Source: an uncultured Muribaculaceae bacterium
GTDB lineage: Bacteria > Bacteroidota > Bacteroidia > Bacteroidales > Muribaculaceae
Reading direction: 5' to 3'
Assembly (NCBI GenBank): GCA_947626355.1
Contig: CANQRV010000011.1
Location: 1-55,526 of the forward strand
Length of the DNA stretch: 55,526 nucleotides
The position numbers were made by a program, and so were the translations under genes. Numbering within the stretch: position 1 is the first letter of the stretch; every line of letters starts with the position of its first letter. This document shows, piece by piece, positions 41,699 through 49,621 of the stretch. The notes below the pieces were generated by a model, which saw only the letters and a list, made by a program, of their open reading frames with translations, was not told the origin of the DNA and searched no databases.

Positions 41699-42473
41699 GT
41701 CGCCGAAAGGAGCCGAGAAGGTGATGCCCTACGGGGGCGGCGCCCACAAGGGGGCGCAGGTGGAGGAGATGTTCGACTCCATAGCTCCGGCCTACGACCT
41801 GATGAACACGGCGATGACCTTCGGGCTCCACCGCCACTGGCGCGACACGGCGCTCAGCGCCGCCTCGCGTGCCATCAAGGAGGCGGGACGTCCCGCCCCA
41901 TGCGCCATTCTCGACGTGGCGACAGGCACCGGCGATGTGGCCATCGAGCTCTCGAGCCGCTGGCCCGACGCCCGCATCACGGGCATAGACCTCTCCGAGG
42001 GTATGCTCGCTCTCGGCCGCAGGAAGGTGAAGGCCCTTCCGCCGCAACGCGCCGGCCGCATAGAGCTAATGGCAGGCGACTGCCTGAAGCTCGATTTCCC
42101 CGACAATGCCTTCGACCTCGTGACGGTGGCGTACGGCGTGCGCAATTTCGAGCGTCTCGAGGAGGGTCTGCGGGAGATGCTGCGCGTCATGGCGCCGGGC
42201 GCCCTGCTCTGCATCGTGGAGCTCTCCGAGCCGGAGAGCCGGCTGCTTCATGCCTGCTACCGTCTCTACTCGCGCCATCTCATCCCGGCTGTCGGCCGGA
42301 TGGTGAGCGGCGACTCCCGCGCCTACACCTATCTGCCGGAGAGCATCGCCGCCGCCCCGCAGCGCCGCGACATGGCCCGTCTGCTCCAGAAGGTCGGCTT
42401 CCGCCGCTGCCGCTGGCGCTCCCTCACCTTCGGCGCCGTCACCTTCTACCTCGCCGAGAAGCCCCTCTCGTAA
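41691..42473 (+). CDS. menG: Demethylmenaquinone methyltransferase (MenG/UbiE)
   Basis: A 260-residue class I SAM methyltransferase. VEEMFDSIAPAYDLMNTAMT is the UbiE/MenG signature, ILDVATGTGDVAIEL the SAM-binding motif, ITGIDLSEGMLALGRRKV the second motif, DLVTVAYGVRNFERLEEGLR the third and PESIAAAPQRRDMARLLQKV a late family motif. It carries out the last methylation in menaquinone synthesis, the quinone expected in this phylum. It overlaps the GNAT gene by 8 bases, so the two are co-translated. Confidence 0.95.
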   Translation: MDESPKGAEKVMPYGGGAHKGAQVEEMFDSIAPAYDLMNTAMTFGLHRHWRDTALSAASRAIKEAGRPAPCAILDVATGTGDVAIELSSRWPDARITGIDLSEGMLALGRRKVKALPPQRAGRIELMAGDCLKLDFPDNAFDLVTVAYGVRNFERLEEGLREMLRVMAPGALLCIVELSEPESRLLHACYRLYSRHLIPAVGRMVSGDSRAYTYLPESIAAAPQRRDMARLLQKVGFRRCRWRSLTFGAVTFYLAEKPLS

Positions 42474-42555
42474 CAGATCCGTCACGATTTTCAATTTATA
42501 CGGATAGTGTTCGATGAATTATAAACAAACTTGATGTTGACACTTTTGAGAGCCT

Positions 42556-42786
42556 GTGCTTCGCTCAAAACTCCGTCTATACTGTCTGCGGCTCTCAGAC
42601 CGGATTCTTGTTCTCGGCAATGGGGGTGTCAAAAACTCGCAGACATATGAGGAAGATGATTCATTACGTGGATATGTCATGACGCTACAGAAATTTGAAG
42701 AACTGCTGAAGGAGGGACAACGCGACGGAAGCGTAACTGTAACATCCAAGACAATCGAAACCGACAAAACATTCAGGAATGATTAG
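42556..42786 (+). pseudogene. 5'-truncated remnant of a small Bacteroidales protein
   Basis: The open frame reads LRLYCLRLSDRILVLGNGGV, KNSQTYEEDDSLRGYVMTLQ, KFEELLKEG to residue 76, ending normally at TAG-rich DNA. The same frame has a stop just upstream (TGA near 42547), and the beginning looks like the interior of a protein. From memory, similar sequences form the C-terminal part of small, possibly toxin-antitoxin-associated proteins; this is uncertain. No antitoxin gene is next to it. It is probably a leftover of an accessory cassette. Confidence 0.5.
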
Positions 42787-42807
42787 TTCTGTCGGCATAG
42801 ATTGATA

Positions 42808-42839
42808 TTTGCGCAACACGCTGAAAATAGCTAACTTTG
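42808..42839 (+). promoter_or_regulatory. Promoter of the U32 gene
   Basis: TTTG 42808-42811, a 20-base spacer and TAACTTTG 42832-42839. The start site near 42846 would place the palindromic repeat at 42850 at the very 5' end of the transcript. Confidence 0.7.
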
Positions 42840-42849
42840 CAGTCGGTTT

Positions 42850-42874
42850 GTAGGGACGCACGGTCCGTGCGTCC
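42850..42874 (+). repeat. GTAGGGAC palindromic repeat, solo arm, in the U32 gene leader
   Basis: GTAGGGACGCACGG-T-CCGTGCGTCC: a 10-bp perfect stem (42854-42863 and 42865-42874) with the family flank GTAGGGAC but another stem sequence. It lies 33 bases before the U32 start codon. Confidence 0.75.
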
Positions 42875-42907
42875 GAGCCAGCGAAAACATATACGACACA
42901 ACTGCAA

Positions 42908-44149
42908 TTGGAAAGGAAAGATTTTGAGCTTATGGCTCCGGTAGGCAGCCGCGAGAGCCTCGCTGCCGCCATCGACGCCGGCGCCGACGCCGTATATTTC
43001 GGCATCGGCGGCCTAAACATGCGCTCACGCTCAAGCGCCAATTTCACCCTCGACGACATGGAGGAGATCGCAGCCCTCTGCTCCTCCCACGGCGTCAAGA
43101 CATACCTCACGGTCAACACCGTGATCTACGACAACGACTTCACCCTCATGCACAGCATCGTGGAGCGCGCGAAAAAGGCCGGCATATCGGCCATCATAGC
43201 CTCCGACATCGCCGTGATACTCTACGCACGCTCCATCGGCCAGGAGGTGCACATCTCCACCCAGGTCAACATCACCAATTTCGAGGCCGTGAAGTTCTAC
43301 GCCCAATGGGCCGACGTGATAGTGCTCGCCAGGGAGCTCAACCTCGACCAGGTTGCCGAGATACACCGCCGCATCGTGGAGGAGGACGTGCGCGGCCCGC
43401 ACGGCAAGCTCGTGCGCCTCGAGATGTTCTGCCACGGCGCCCTCTGCATGGCCGTGAGCGGCAAATGCTACATGAGCCTCCACGAGATGAACTCCAGCGC
43501 CAACCGAGGTGCCTGCAACCAGGTGTGCCGCCGCGCCTATACCCTGCGCGACGCCGACACAGGTGAGGAGCTCACGGTGGAAAACAAATACATCATGAGT
43601 CCCAAGGACCTGAAGACCATCCATTTCCTCAACAAGATGGTGGACGCCGGCGTCACAGTGTTCAAGATCGAGGGACGCGCACGCGGCCCCGAATACGTCA
43701 AGGAGACAGTGGCCTGCTACTCGGAGGCTCTCGAGGCCATCTGCCGCGGCGACTTCTCCGGCGCCATGATCGAGGCATGGGACGAGCGTCTCGGCAAGAT
43801 CTTCAACCGTGGATTCTGGGACGGCTATTATCTCGGCCAGCGCCTCGGCGAGTGGAGCTACAAGTACGGCTCCTCGGCCACACGCACCAAGGTCTACATC
43901 GCCAAGGCCACACGTTGGTTTCCGAAGCTCGGCGTCGCTGAGTTCCGCATGGAGAGCGGCGAGCTGAAGACCGGCGACGAGGCGGTGGTGGTCGGCCCCA
44001 CCACCGGCGCCCTGATCTTCACCGTTGGCGAGATGAGGCTCGACTCGGGACCCGTCGACACCGTGAGGAAGGGAGACCTCTTCTCCGTGGCCGTACCCGC
44101 CAAGGTGCGCCTCTCCGACCGCCTCTATCTCTGGAAGGAGAATTGCTGA
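42908..44149 (+). CDS. Peptidase U32 family protein (TrhP/RlhA-like RNA-modification factor)
   Basis: A 413-residue protein with the U32 signature EMFCHGALCMAVSGKCYMS followed by NRGACNQVCRRAY, which supplies the cysteines thought to bind an Fe-S cluster. The N-terminal barrel starts LMAPVGSRESLAAAIDAGAD and contains KTYLTVNTVIYDNDF. Although labelled a peptidase family, several U32 proteins are now linked to RNA hydroxylation (tRNA ho5U34 by TrhP, 23S rRNA by RlhA). Here the exact target is unknown. The start is TTG 42908, giving MERKDFELMAPVG. A later ATG (42932) would truncate the first strand. Confidence 0.87.
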   Translation: MERKDFELMAPVGSRESLAAAIDAGADAVYFGIGGLNMRSRSSANFTLDDMEEIAALCSSHGVKTYLTVNTVIYDNDFTLMHSIVERAKKAGISAIIASDIAVILYARSIGQEVHISTQVNITNFEAVKFYAQWADVIVLARELNLDQVAEIHRRIVEEDVRGPHGKLVRLEMFCHGALCMAVSGKCYMSLHEMNSSANRGACNQVCRRAYTLRDADTGEELTVENKYIMSPKDLKTIHFLNKMVDAGVTVFKIEGRARGPEYVKETVACYSEALEAICRGDFSGAMIEAWDERLGKIFNRGFWDGYYLGQRLGEWSYKYGSSATRTKVYIAKATRWFPKLGVAEFRMESGELKTGDEAVVVGPTTGALIFTVGEMRLDSGPVDTVRKGDLFSVAVPAKVRLSDRLYLWKENC

Positions 44150-44179
44150 AACCTTTAGGGGCTCAAGGTTGTAGTATAT

Positions 44180-44205
44180 AAAGGAGGTTCCCCGGAGGCT
44201 CCTTT
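44180..44205 (+). terminator. Possible terminator after the U32 gene
   Basis: AAAGGAG (44180-44186) pairs with CTCCTTT (44199-44205) around GTTCCCCGGAGG, then TACGC. It is short, and may allow read-through to the gene at 44237. Confidence 0.45.
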
Positions 44206-44236
44206 TACGCAACAACAACCAAAACAAAGAGATATT

Positions 44237-44443
44237 ATGAAAAAATGTCCGCTGAAGCCCCTTGAGCTTCTTCCCCACATCATCTATGTGGCTCTCGCCG
44301 CCACCACCATAGTGCTCACCTGCGAGTCACTCAGAAAGTTAGGCCGCATACACCGCGGCGTCAAAGAGATACGCGAAGGGCGCGAGCTCATTGCCGAAGG
44401 GCGCCGCGAGATCACAGGCCGCGAGAAGAACGAAAAGAAATGA
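44237..44443 (+). CDS. Small hypothetical membrane protein
   Basis: A 68-residue protein. The N-terminal half has one hydrophobic segment (LLPHIIYVALAATTIVLTC, about 11-29). The C-terminal half is a highly charged helix with a repeating pattern KEIREGRELIAEGRREITGR, which could form a coiled coil in the cytoplasm. No family recognised. It lies between the U32 and DUF362 genes. Confidence 0.55.
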   Translation: MKKCPLKPLELLPHIIYVALAATTIVLTCESLRKLGRIHRGVKEIREGRELIAEGRREITGREKNEKK

Positions 44444-44537
44444 CCCCCGGGCCGGACGTCGACACTGACTTACGGCCACACCACACCATCACGGGCACCA
44501 CGTCGACAGGCGCGGTGTCCGCGCCTTTATATCCCTA

Positions 44538-44568
44538 TTGCGGGTCTGAGCTTTTTGTCTTATATTTG
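44538..44568 (+). promoter_or_regulatory. Promoter of the DUF362 gene
   Basis: TTG 44538-44540, a 20-base spacer and TATATTTG 44561-44568. It lies 46 bases before ATG 44615, which supports that start. Confidence 0.6.
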
Positions 44569-44614
44569 CATTATCGAAACCTCACTGCTTCATTGCAATC
44601 TAAAACATCTATAT

Positions 44615-45736
44615 ATGGAACCTGCAAAAGTCTTCTTCACCAACCTGCGCACCAATCCCAACTCCAGCCTCCCCGACAAGCTGGAGCGCCTCGTGCGCCG
44701 CGCCGGCTTTGCCGACCTTCCCATCAAGGATAACTTCATAGCCCTGAAAATACATTTCGGCGAGCCCGGCAATGTGGCATACATCCGCCCCAACTTCGCC
44801 GCACGCATGGCCGACATAGTACGCGCCCTCGGGGGCAAGCCGTTCCTCACCGACTGCAACACCCTCTACTCCGGACGCCGCGCCAACGCCGTCGACCATC
44901 TGCAGAGCGCCATGGAGAACGGCTTCAACCCCATCTCCGCCAAGTGCCAGGTGATCATCGCCGACGGCCTCAAGGGCACCGACCAGCGCGAGATCGAGAT
45001 CGACGGCGAATACTGCAAGGCCCCGAAGATCGGCGCCGCACTCGCCGATGCCGACGTGGTGGTGTCGCTCACCCATTTCAAGGGGCATGAGCAGGCCGGC
45101 TTCGGCGGCGCCCTCAAGAACCTCGGCATGGGTGGCGCCAGCGTCCCCGGCAAGCTCGAGCTCCACGGAGCCTCGCAGCCCAAGATCAACCGCGACCACT
45201 GCGTGGGCTGCGGCGTCTGCGTGCGCCACTGCGCCCACGACGCCATACACCTCGACGAGGAGCACAAGGCCGTGATCGACTACGACAAATGCGTGGGCTG
45301 CGGACAGTGCGTGGCCCTCTGCCAGCACGATGCCGCCGTACTCGCCGACTGGGACACTTCGCAGCGCCTCAACTGCAAGATCGCCGAATACACCAAGGCA
45401 ATCCTCGAAGGGAAGCCCAACTTCCACGTCAGCTTCATCATGAACGTCAGCCCCGAATGTGACTGCTGGAACCACAATGACGCCGCCGTGGTGCCCGACC
45501 TCGGCATCCTCGCCTCCACCGACCCCGTGGCCCTTGATCAGGCGTGCGCCGACATGGTGACCGCCGCCCCGGTGCTCTTCACTGACAACGAGCTTCACGA
45601 CGCCCATGAGCACGAGGACCTAAAGGGAGCCGACAAGTTCCACCTCCTCCATCCCGACACCGACTGGCAGGCCGGCCTCGAGCACGCCGAGAAAATCGGC
45701 ATCGGCACCCGACAGTACACCCTCATCACCGTCTGA
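44615..45736 (+). CDS. DUF362 domain protein with two [4Fe-4S] clusters
   Basis: A 373-residue cytoplasmic protein. The N-terminal DUF362 domain shows NFIALKIHFGEPGNVAYIRP, GGKPFLTDCNTLYSGRRANA and VSLTHFKGHEQAGFGGALKN. An inserted ferredoxin module contains CVGCGVCVRHCAHDAIH and CVGCGQCVALCQHDA. DUF362 continues after it with the conserved DLGILASTDPVALDQACADM. It likely takes part in ferredoxin-dependent electron transfer or anaerobic redox maintenance; the partner is not known. A hairpin follows the stop. Confidence 0.88.
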   Translation: MEPAKVFFTNLRTNPNSSLPDKLERLVRRAGFADLPIKDNFIALKIHFGEPGNVAYIRPNFAARMADIVRALGGKPFLTDCNTLYSGRRANAVDHLQSAMENGFNPISAKCQVIIADGLKGTDQREIEIDGEYCKAPKIGAALADADVVVSLTHFKGHEQAGFGGALKNLGMGGASVPGKLELHGASQPKINRDHCVGCGVCVRHCAHDAIHLDEEHKAVIDYDKCVGCGQCVALCQHDAAVLADWDTSQRLNCKIAEYTKAILEGKPNFHVSFIMNVSPECDCWNHNDAAVVPDLGILASTDPVALDQACADMVTAAPVLFTDNELHDAHEHEDLKGADKFHLLHPDTDWQAGLEHAEKIGIGTRQYTLITV

Positions 45737-45757
45737 CCATCGCACAGACATGACACA

Positions 45758-45789
45758 AAGGGCCGCGCCTCTCCGGAGACGTGGCCCTT
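45758..45789 (+). terminator. Probable terminator after the DUF362 gene
   Basis: AAGGGCCGCG pairs with CGTGGCCCTT (one mismatch) around CCTCTCCGGAGA. There is no strong T tract. Confidence 0.5.
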
Positions 45790-45864
45790 ATCCGTTATCC
45801 TCAAATCCCTATCGTCAGACCTCAACTACCCATCCGGATATGTTGCGCTCGGATGACGAGAACT

Positions 45865-46161
45865 CTATAATCTGGAAAGTGCCTCTGCGAACCCATTGGC
45901 AACCTCCTCATTGGGAAAGCCAAGTTTATATATTGTCTTGCCCCTTCTATTATCAACATCCTTTATAGTAAGGTAGCCACTCTGGAACAGAATGGGAACC
46001 TGATCATTAGGCGCTGCCGTAACTCCCAGCAACTCACTCTCGGTGCGTGTCGCTCCTTCGAGCGTGGTCAGCTCTACATGATGGTCGCGAAGCAATTCCA
46101 CGAGCATCGTCGGAGTGCCTGTCATGAACCAATAGTCAGCGAACCGACGCGAGGCCATCAC
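45865..46161 (-). pseudogene. Fragment of an AAA-ATPase-like/PD-(D/E)XK accessory protein
   Basis: The 98-codon frame contains FADYWFMTGTPTMLVELLRD, TESELLGVTAAPNDQVPILF and QSGYLTIKDVDNRRGKTIYK, LGFPNEEV. This matches the middle region of the large ATP-binding proteins with a C-terminal nuclease-like domain that are common in Bacteroidales. Family resemblance continues upstream for a few codons (GFSHFNVMASRRF) to a stop codon. The N-terminal ATPase domain and the C-terminal domain are both missing. It is a decay remnant between the DUF362 and flippase genes, not a complete protein. Confidence 0.7.
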
Positions 46162-46217
46162 GTTGAAATGGCTGAATCCTTAATTTTCACCAACATCCGC
46201 CAAGCAACGATCAACGG

Positions 46218-47675
46218 CTAACGCCTCATCACCTTCACCAGACGTGTCGCGCTCACCGCAACGCTGCCGGCCGCGAGCACCGCAAGCGCCGCCACCGACC
46301 ATCCCCATGACTCTATGAACGTCGAAGCCACAGCCGCCGATGCCATCGCAAAGCCAAGAATATAGACCCGGACCACACGCCCCGTCATCCGGTAGCCGTA
46401 TAGCCGGCCGTTGACCGTCAGATAGATGGCAAGGCAAAGAAGAGTGTCGGCTATCAGCGCGTACCCCATTCCCACGAGCCCGAACAGCATATATCCCCCG
46501 ATGCCGAGACCGAGCGTAAGCAGATTGCCGAGCAGGCCCTCAAGCCAGAAAAACAGTGTCTTGTTGTTTTTGGCAAACGAGATGTAGCCCGTCGGAAACA
46601 TGAACGCCTTCACCAGCACCCCGAGGCTCATCCAGCGCAGCAGCTCCAGTATGCTCCGGAACTCCCCCGTCAGCAATATGTCGATCACCAGCGGAGCCAG
46701 AGCTATGAACACCACCACCAGCGGCGTCATCACCAGCGCGATGATCTCCGACTGACGGTTGACCACCGCCGTCATCTCCGCATTGTCATTGACCACCCCC
46801 GAAAGGCGCGGGAAATAGTCGAGCGACATGGCCGCGAACACCATCCCGGTGTATTGGTCGGTCAGCGAATTGGCCGCCTGGTAGAGACCCACGGCATCGA
46901 GCGAGCCGTAGCTGCGCAGAAACACGTTGAGAGCGTAGTTGCAGGCGCTCCCTATCAGGTCGCTGGCCATCAACACCATACCCAGCGCGAGCAGCTTCTT
47001 CACCAGCGGCTTATGCGCCCCTAACGAAAAACGGGGCGCCTTCCCCTCCAGGCTGCGCCGCAGCTGGATGGCGTAGAACGCCCACATCGCCCCGGCAAGC
47101 ACCACCATGGCGGGCACGATCCCGGCGTTGCCGAAGAAATAATAGAGGGGCACTCCCCCCAGCAACCCGGCCAGAGCCCCGACAATCGAGGCCCGCGACA
47201 GCCGCTTCACCTCATGCAGTCCCTGAAGCATCGAGAGCTTGCCGGCTCCCGAGATCGAGAGCCATACAGCCACTCCCAGCAACATGAACTGCCACCGGTA
47301 GGAGTCGTCGCCAAACGACATCCGGCTCAGCCACGAGGCTCCCGCCACACACACCAGCGCCCCGAGAAGGGCCGTGACATTGACGAGCACCGAGGCCACG
47401 CGCCTCACGTCGCCGAGACGCTCCGCGGAGTCGCGGCTCTCCGCCGCCTCCTTCACTATCGCGAGGTTGAGACCCAGCGACGCCGTGCGCTGCAACGTCA
47501 CCGACGAGGTGGCGAAAAGCGACGACACGCCCATCCCCTCCGGACCCAGAAACATCGCCACGAATTTTCCCCTTACCAGATTGACAAGTATCTGAAAAAT
47601 CTGGACGCCTCCGAATATGGAGACGCCCTTCAGTATGCTCTTATAGCTGTTGTCGTGTCGTCCGGTCTGATCCAT
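46218..47675 (-). CDS. O-antigen/polysaccharide translocase (Wzx-type flippase)
   Basis: A 485-residue membrane protein with about 12-14 helices. The N-terminal SYKSILKGVSIFGGVQIFQI and KFVAMFLGPEGMGVSSLFAT are typical of WzxE/RfbX-like O-antigen translocases, as is NVFLRSYGSLDAVGLYQAAN. It would flip lipid-linked oligosaccharides across the inner membrane. It is the second flippase of the window and differs clearly from that at 24473. The yqeY gene ends 9 bases upstream of its start on the same strand. Confidence 0.9.
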   Translation of the reverse strand: MDQTGRHDNSYKSILKGVSIFGGVQIFQILVNLVRGKFVAMFLGPEGMGVSSLFATSSVTLQRTASLGLNLAIVKEAAESRDSAERLGDVRRVASVLVNVTALLGALVCVAGASWLSRMSFGDDSYRWQFMLLGVAVWLSISGAGKLSMLQGLHEVKRLSRASIVGALAGLLGGVPLYYFFGNAGIVPAMVVLAGAMWAFYAIQLRRSLEGKAPRFSLGAHKPLVKKLLALGMVLMASDLIGSACNYALNVFLRSYGSLDAVGLYQAANSLTDQYTGMVFAAMSLDYFPRLSGVVNDNAEMTAVVNRQSEIIALVMTPLVVVFIALAPLVIDILLTGEFRSILELLRWMSLGVLVKAFMFPTGYISFAKNNKTLFFWLEGLLGNLLTLGLGIGGYMLFGLVGMGYALIADTLLCLAIYLTVNGRLYGYRMTGRVVRVYILGFAMASAAVASTFIESWGWSVAALAVLAAGSVAVSATRLVKVMRR

Positions 47676-47684
47676 GCAGGTGGG

Positions 47685-48140
47685 TCAAAGGCTGGCGAGC
47701 ACATCTTTCACCATGGCGGAGATGGCCTTTCCCTCAGCCTTGCCGGCGAGACGCTTCGAGGCCACGCCCATCACCTTGCCCATGTCCTTGGGCCCGGTGG
47801 CGCCTGTCTCGGCCACTATCGCCGTGATCTGCTCCTTCAGCTCCTCAGGAGTCAGCTGTCTGGGGAGGTATTCCTCTATCACGGCGGCCTCCTCGAGCTC
47901 GCTCTGCGCCAGCTCCGGCCGGTTGTTCTCCGTATAGATGGCCGCGCTCTCCTTGCGCTGCTTCACCATCTTCACCAGTATCTTGACCGCCGTCTCGTCG
48001 CTCAGCTCGCCCCCCGCGCCCTTGGCGGTCTTGGCCTCGAGAAACTCCTTCTTTATGCCGCGCAATGCCTCCAGACGCACTTTCTGACGCGCCAGCATCG
48101 CCTTCTTTATGTCTTCGCTTACCTGATCAAATAGATTCAT
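47685..48140 (-). CDS. yqeY: GatB/YqeY domain-containing protein
   Basis: A 151-residue YqeY-family protein: LFDQVSEDIKKAMLARQKVR, LEALRGIKKEFLEAKTAKG, VKILVKMVKQRKESAAIYTE and YLPRQLTPEELKEQITAIVA, then GPKDMGKVMGVASKRLAGKA. The domain is homologous to the tail of GatB and is thought to bind tRNA. Its cellular function is not established. It is first in an operon with the flippase and has a minus-strand TATTTTTG box at 48166-48173. Confidence 0.93.
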   Translation of the reverse strand: MNLFDQVSEDIKKAMLARQKVRLEALRGIKKEFLEAKTAKGAGGELSDETAVKILVKMVKQRKESAAIYTENNRPELAQSELEEAAVIEEYLPRQLTPEELKEQITAIVAETGATGPKDMGKVMGVASKRLAGKAEGKAISAMVKDVLASL

Positions 48141-48165
48141 AGCTTATCGGTTTTGGTTTGAGATG

Positions 48166-48173
48166 CAAAAATA
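48166..48173 (-). promoter_or_regulatory. -7 box of yqeY
   Basis: Minus-strand TATTTTTG (plus-strand CAAAAATA), 25 bases before the ATG. Confidence 0.5.
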
Positions 48174-48313
48174 ATCCAAAACCGCCGAATCAGCAACATT
48201 TTTCCCGATAATCGCCATTGCCACGCTATCTCCACCATTCCCCGACCAAACCCAACCACCCCCGCCGGCGTTGTAATTGCATCATTCCACACATCTCTCA
48301 ATCCATCCCGCAC

Positions 48314-49552
48314 ATGAGACTCCACATCACCCTCCTCCTCGCCATACTCGCGGTCGCCGCATGCCCGGCAAGAACCTATAGGACCCTCCCTCCCGACCTC
48401 GACGGCTCTATGTCGGCCTATACCTTCTCAACCGCCGACACCATCCCCGTGTGGCCAGACTCCCTGCGGCCCGTCAAGGTGGCATACGCCGCCCGCCACG
48501 GCGCCCGATATCTGTCGTCGCCACATAAGACCGACGCCGTGAAAAAGACTCTCGAGGCCGCGAGGAAGCTTCACGGCCTCTCCCCCGACGGCGAGACCAT
48601 GCTCTCGCTGCTCGACAGCGTGGAGCGCCTGTCGGAAGGGAAATGGGGCGCGCTCTCAGCCGTGGGCGCCGACGAGGAGCGGCGTCTCGGACGCCAGCTT
48701 GCCACACTCTGCCCGGAGCTCATAGCGAAAGGACGCGTTTCGGCCGTCTCCTCCTACGTGCCGCGCGTGGTGATGACCATGTATGAGTTCTGCCGCGCCC
48801 TGGCCGACGCCTCCTCCGACTGCCGGGTAGCCACATCCGAAGGTAAGCAATACAATCCCGTGGTGCGTTTCTTCTCCGCCGACTCCGACTACCGGGAATA
48901 TATAGAAGAGGGTCCATGGCGAAAGACCTACGAAGACTTCGTGGAAGCCACGGTGCCCGTGGAGCCCGCGCTCCGCCTTGTGGGACGGCGTTCCGGACTC
49001 GACCAGGCACGTCTGCGCACGCTGACGCTCGACGTCTACGGCGTGCTTCAGGGGCTCAGGGCCTTCAGCACCCTCACCCCCACAACACGCTGGATGAGCG
49101 AGGAGCAATATGCCGCCTGCCGCGACGCCGTCAACCTACGCCAGTATCTCACCCGCACCGCCAATCCCGTCTCCTCCGTCGCCCCTCGCAGCGCGGCGCC
49201 GTTGCTGGAGTCCATGCTCGCCGCCCTTCTCAATCCCGAGGGCTCCGAGGTGTCGCTGTGGTTCGGACATGCCGAGACGATGTGGCCCCTGCTCTCCCTC
49301 ATGGGGCTTCCCGGGTGCGACCTGCCGGATCTCGCCCCCTCCGACGTGGCCTCGGCATGGCGCGGCTGGGCCATCAGCCCGCTGGGCGCCAACGTGATGG
49401 TAATCACGCTCGAGACTCCGTCGGGCGCCCGCTATGCATCCGTGAGGCTCAACGGACGGTTCGTGGCCCCGCTGCCGGGCAATCCGGCGCTCACAGTGCC
49501 GTTCCAAGACCTCGCGGGCCTCTGGCTCGACCGCATCGCCGCTTTCCGATGA
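48314..49552 (+). CDS. Histidine-type acid phosphatase, MINPP (phytase)-like lipoprotein
   Basis: A 412-residue exported phosphatase. The N-terminus MRLHITLLLAILAVAAC fits a lipoprotein signal. AYAARHGARYLSSP contains the catalytic RHGxR. The proton-donor motif appears as WFGHAETMWPLL, i.e. HAE rather than HD, which marks the multiple inositol polyphosphate phosphatase group. It probably dephosphorylates inositol phosphates such as phytate at the cell envelope. The ATG at 48314 is chosen for the signal peptide. Confidence 0.83.
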   Translation: MRLHITLLLAILAVAACPARTYRTLPPDLDGSMSAYTFSTADTIPVWPDSLRPVKVAYAARHGARYLSSPHKTDAVKKTLEAARKLHGLSPDGETMLSLLDSVERLSEGKWGALSAVGADEERRLGRQLATLCPELIAKGRVSAVSSYVPRVVMTMYEFCRALADASSDCRVATSEGKQYNPVVRFFSADSDYREYIEEGPWRKTYEDFVEATVPVEPALRLVGRRSGLDQARLRTLTLDVYGVLQGLRAFSTLTPTTRWMSEEQYAACRDAVNLRQYLTRTANPVSSVAPRSAAPLLESMLAALLNPEGSEVSLWFGHAETMWPLLSLMGLPGCDLPDLAPSDVASAWRGWAISPLGANVMVITLETPSGARYASVRLNGRFVAPLPGNPALTVPFQDLAGLWLDRIAAFR

Positions 49553-49608
49553 CCTCCCGGATTGCCGCCCTCTTAACACATCGTGATTCACATCTGAGGA
49601 TTTTTTAT

Positions 49609-49616
49609 TAATTTTG
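49609..49616 (+). promoter_or_regulatory. -7 box of the glucosaminidase gene
   Basis: TAATTTTG ends only 5 bases before ATG 49622, so the transcript would start at or next to the start codon. Confidence 0.6.
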
Positions 49617-49621
49617 CAGTC

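Noticed and set aside
42556..42786. An intact small gene starting at GTG 42556
   Set aside because: The reading frame begins in the middle of what looks like a longer protein, and a stop lies just upstream, so a truncated remnant is more likely.
43031..44278. A 415-codon minus-strand open frame opposite the U32 gene
   Set aside because: Composition is typical of antisense to GC-rich codons (Gly/Val/His-rich). The plus-strand U32 signature is unmistakable.
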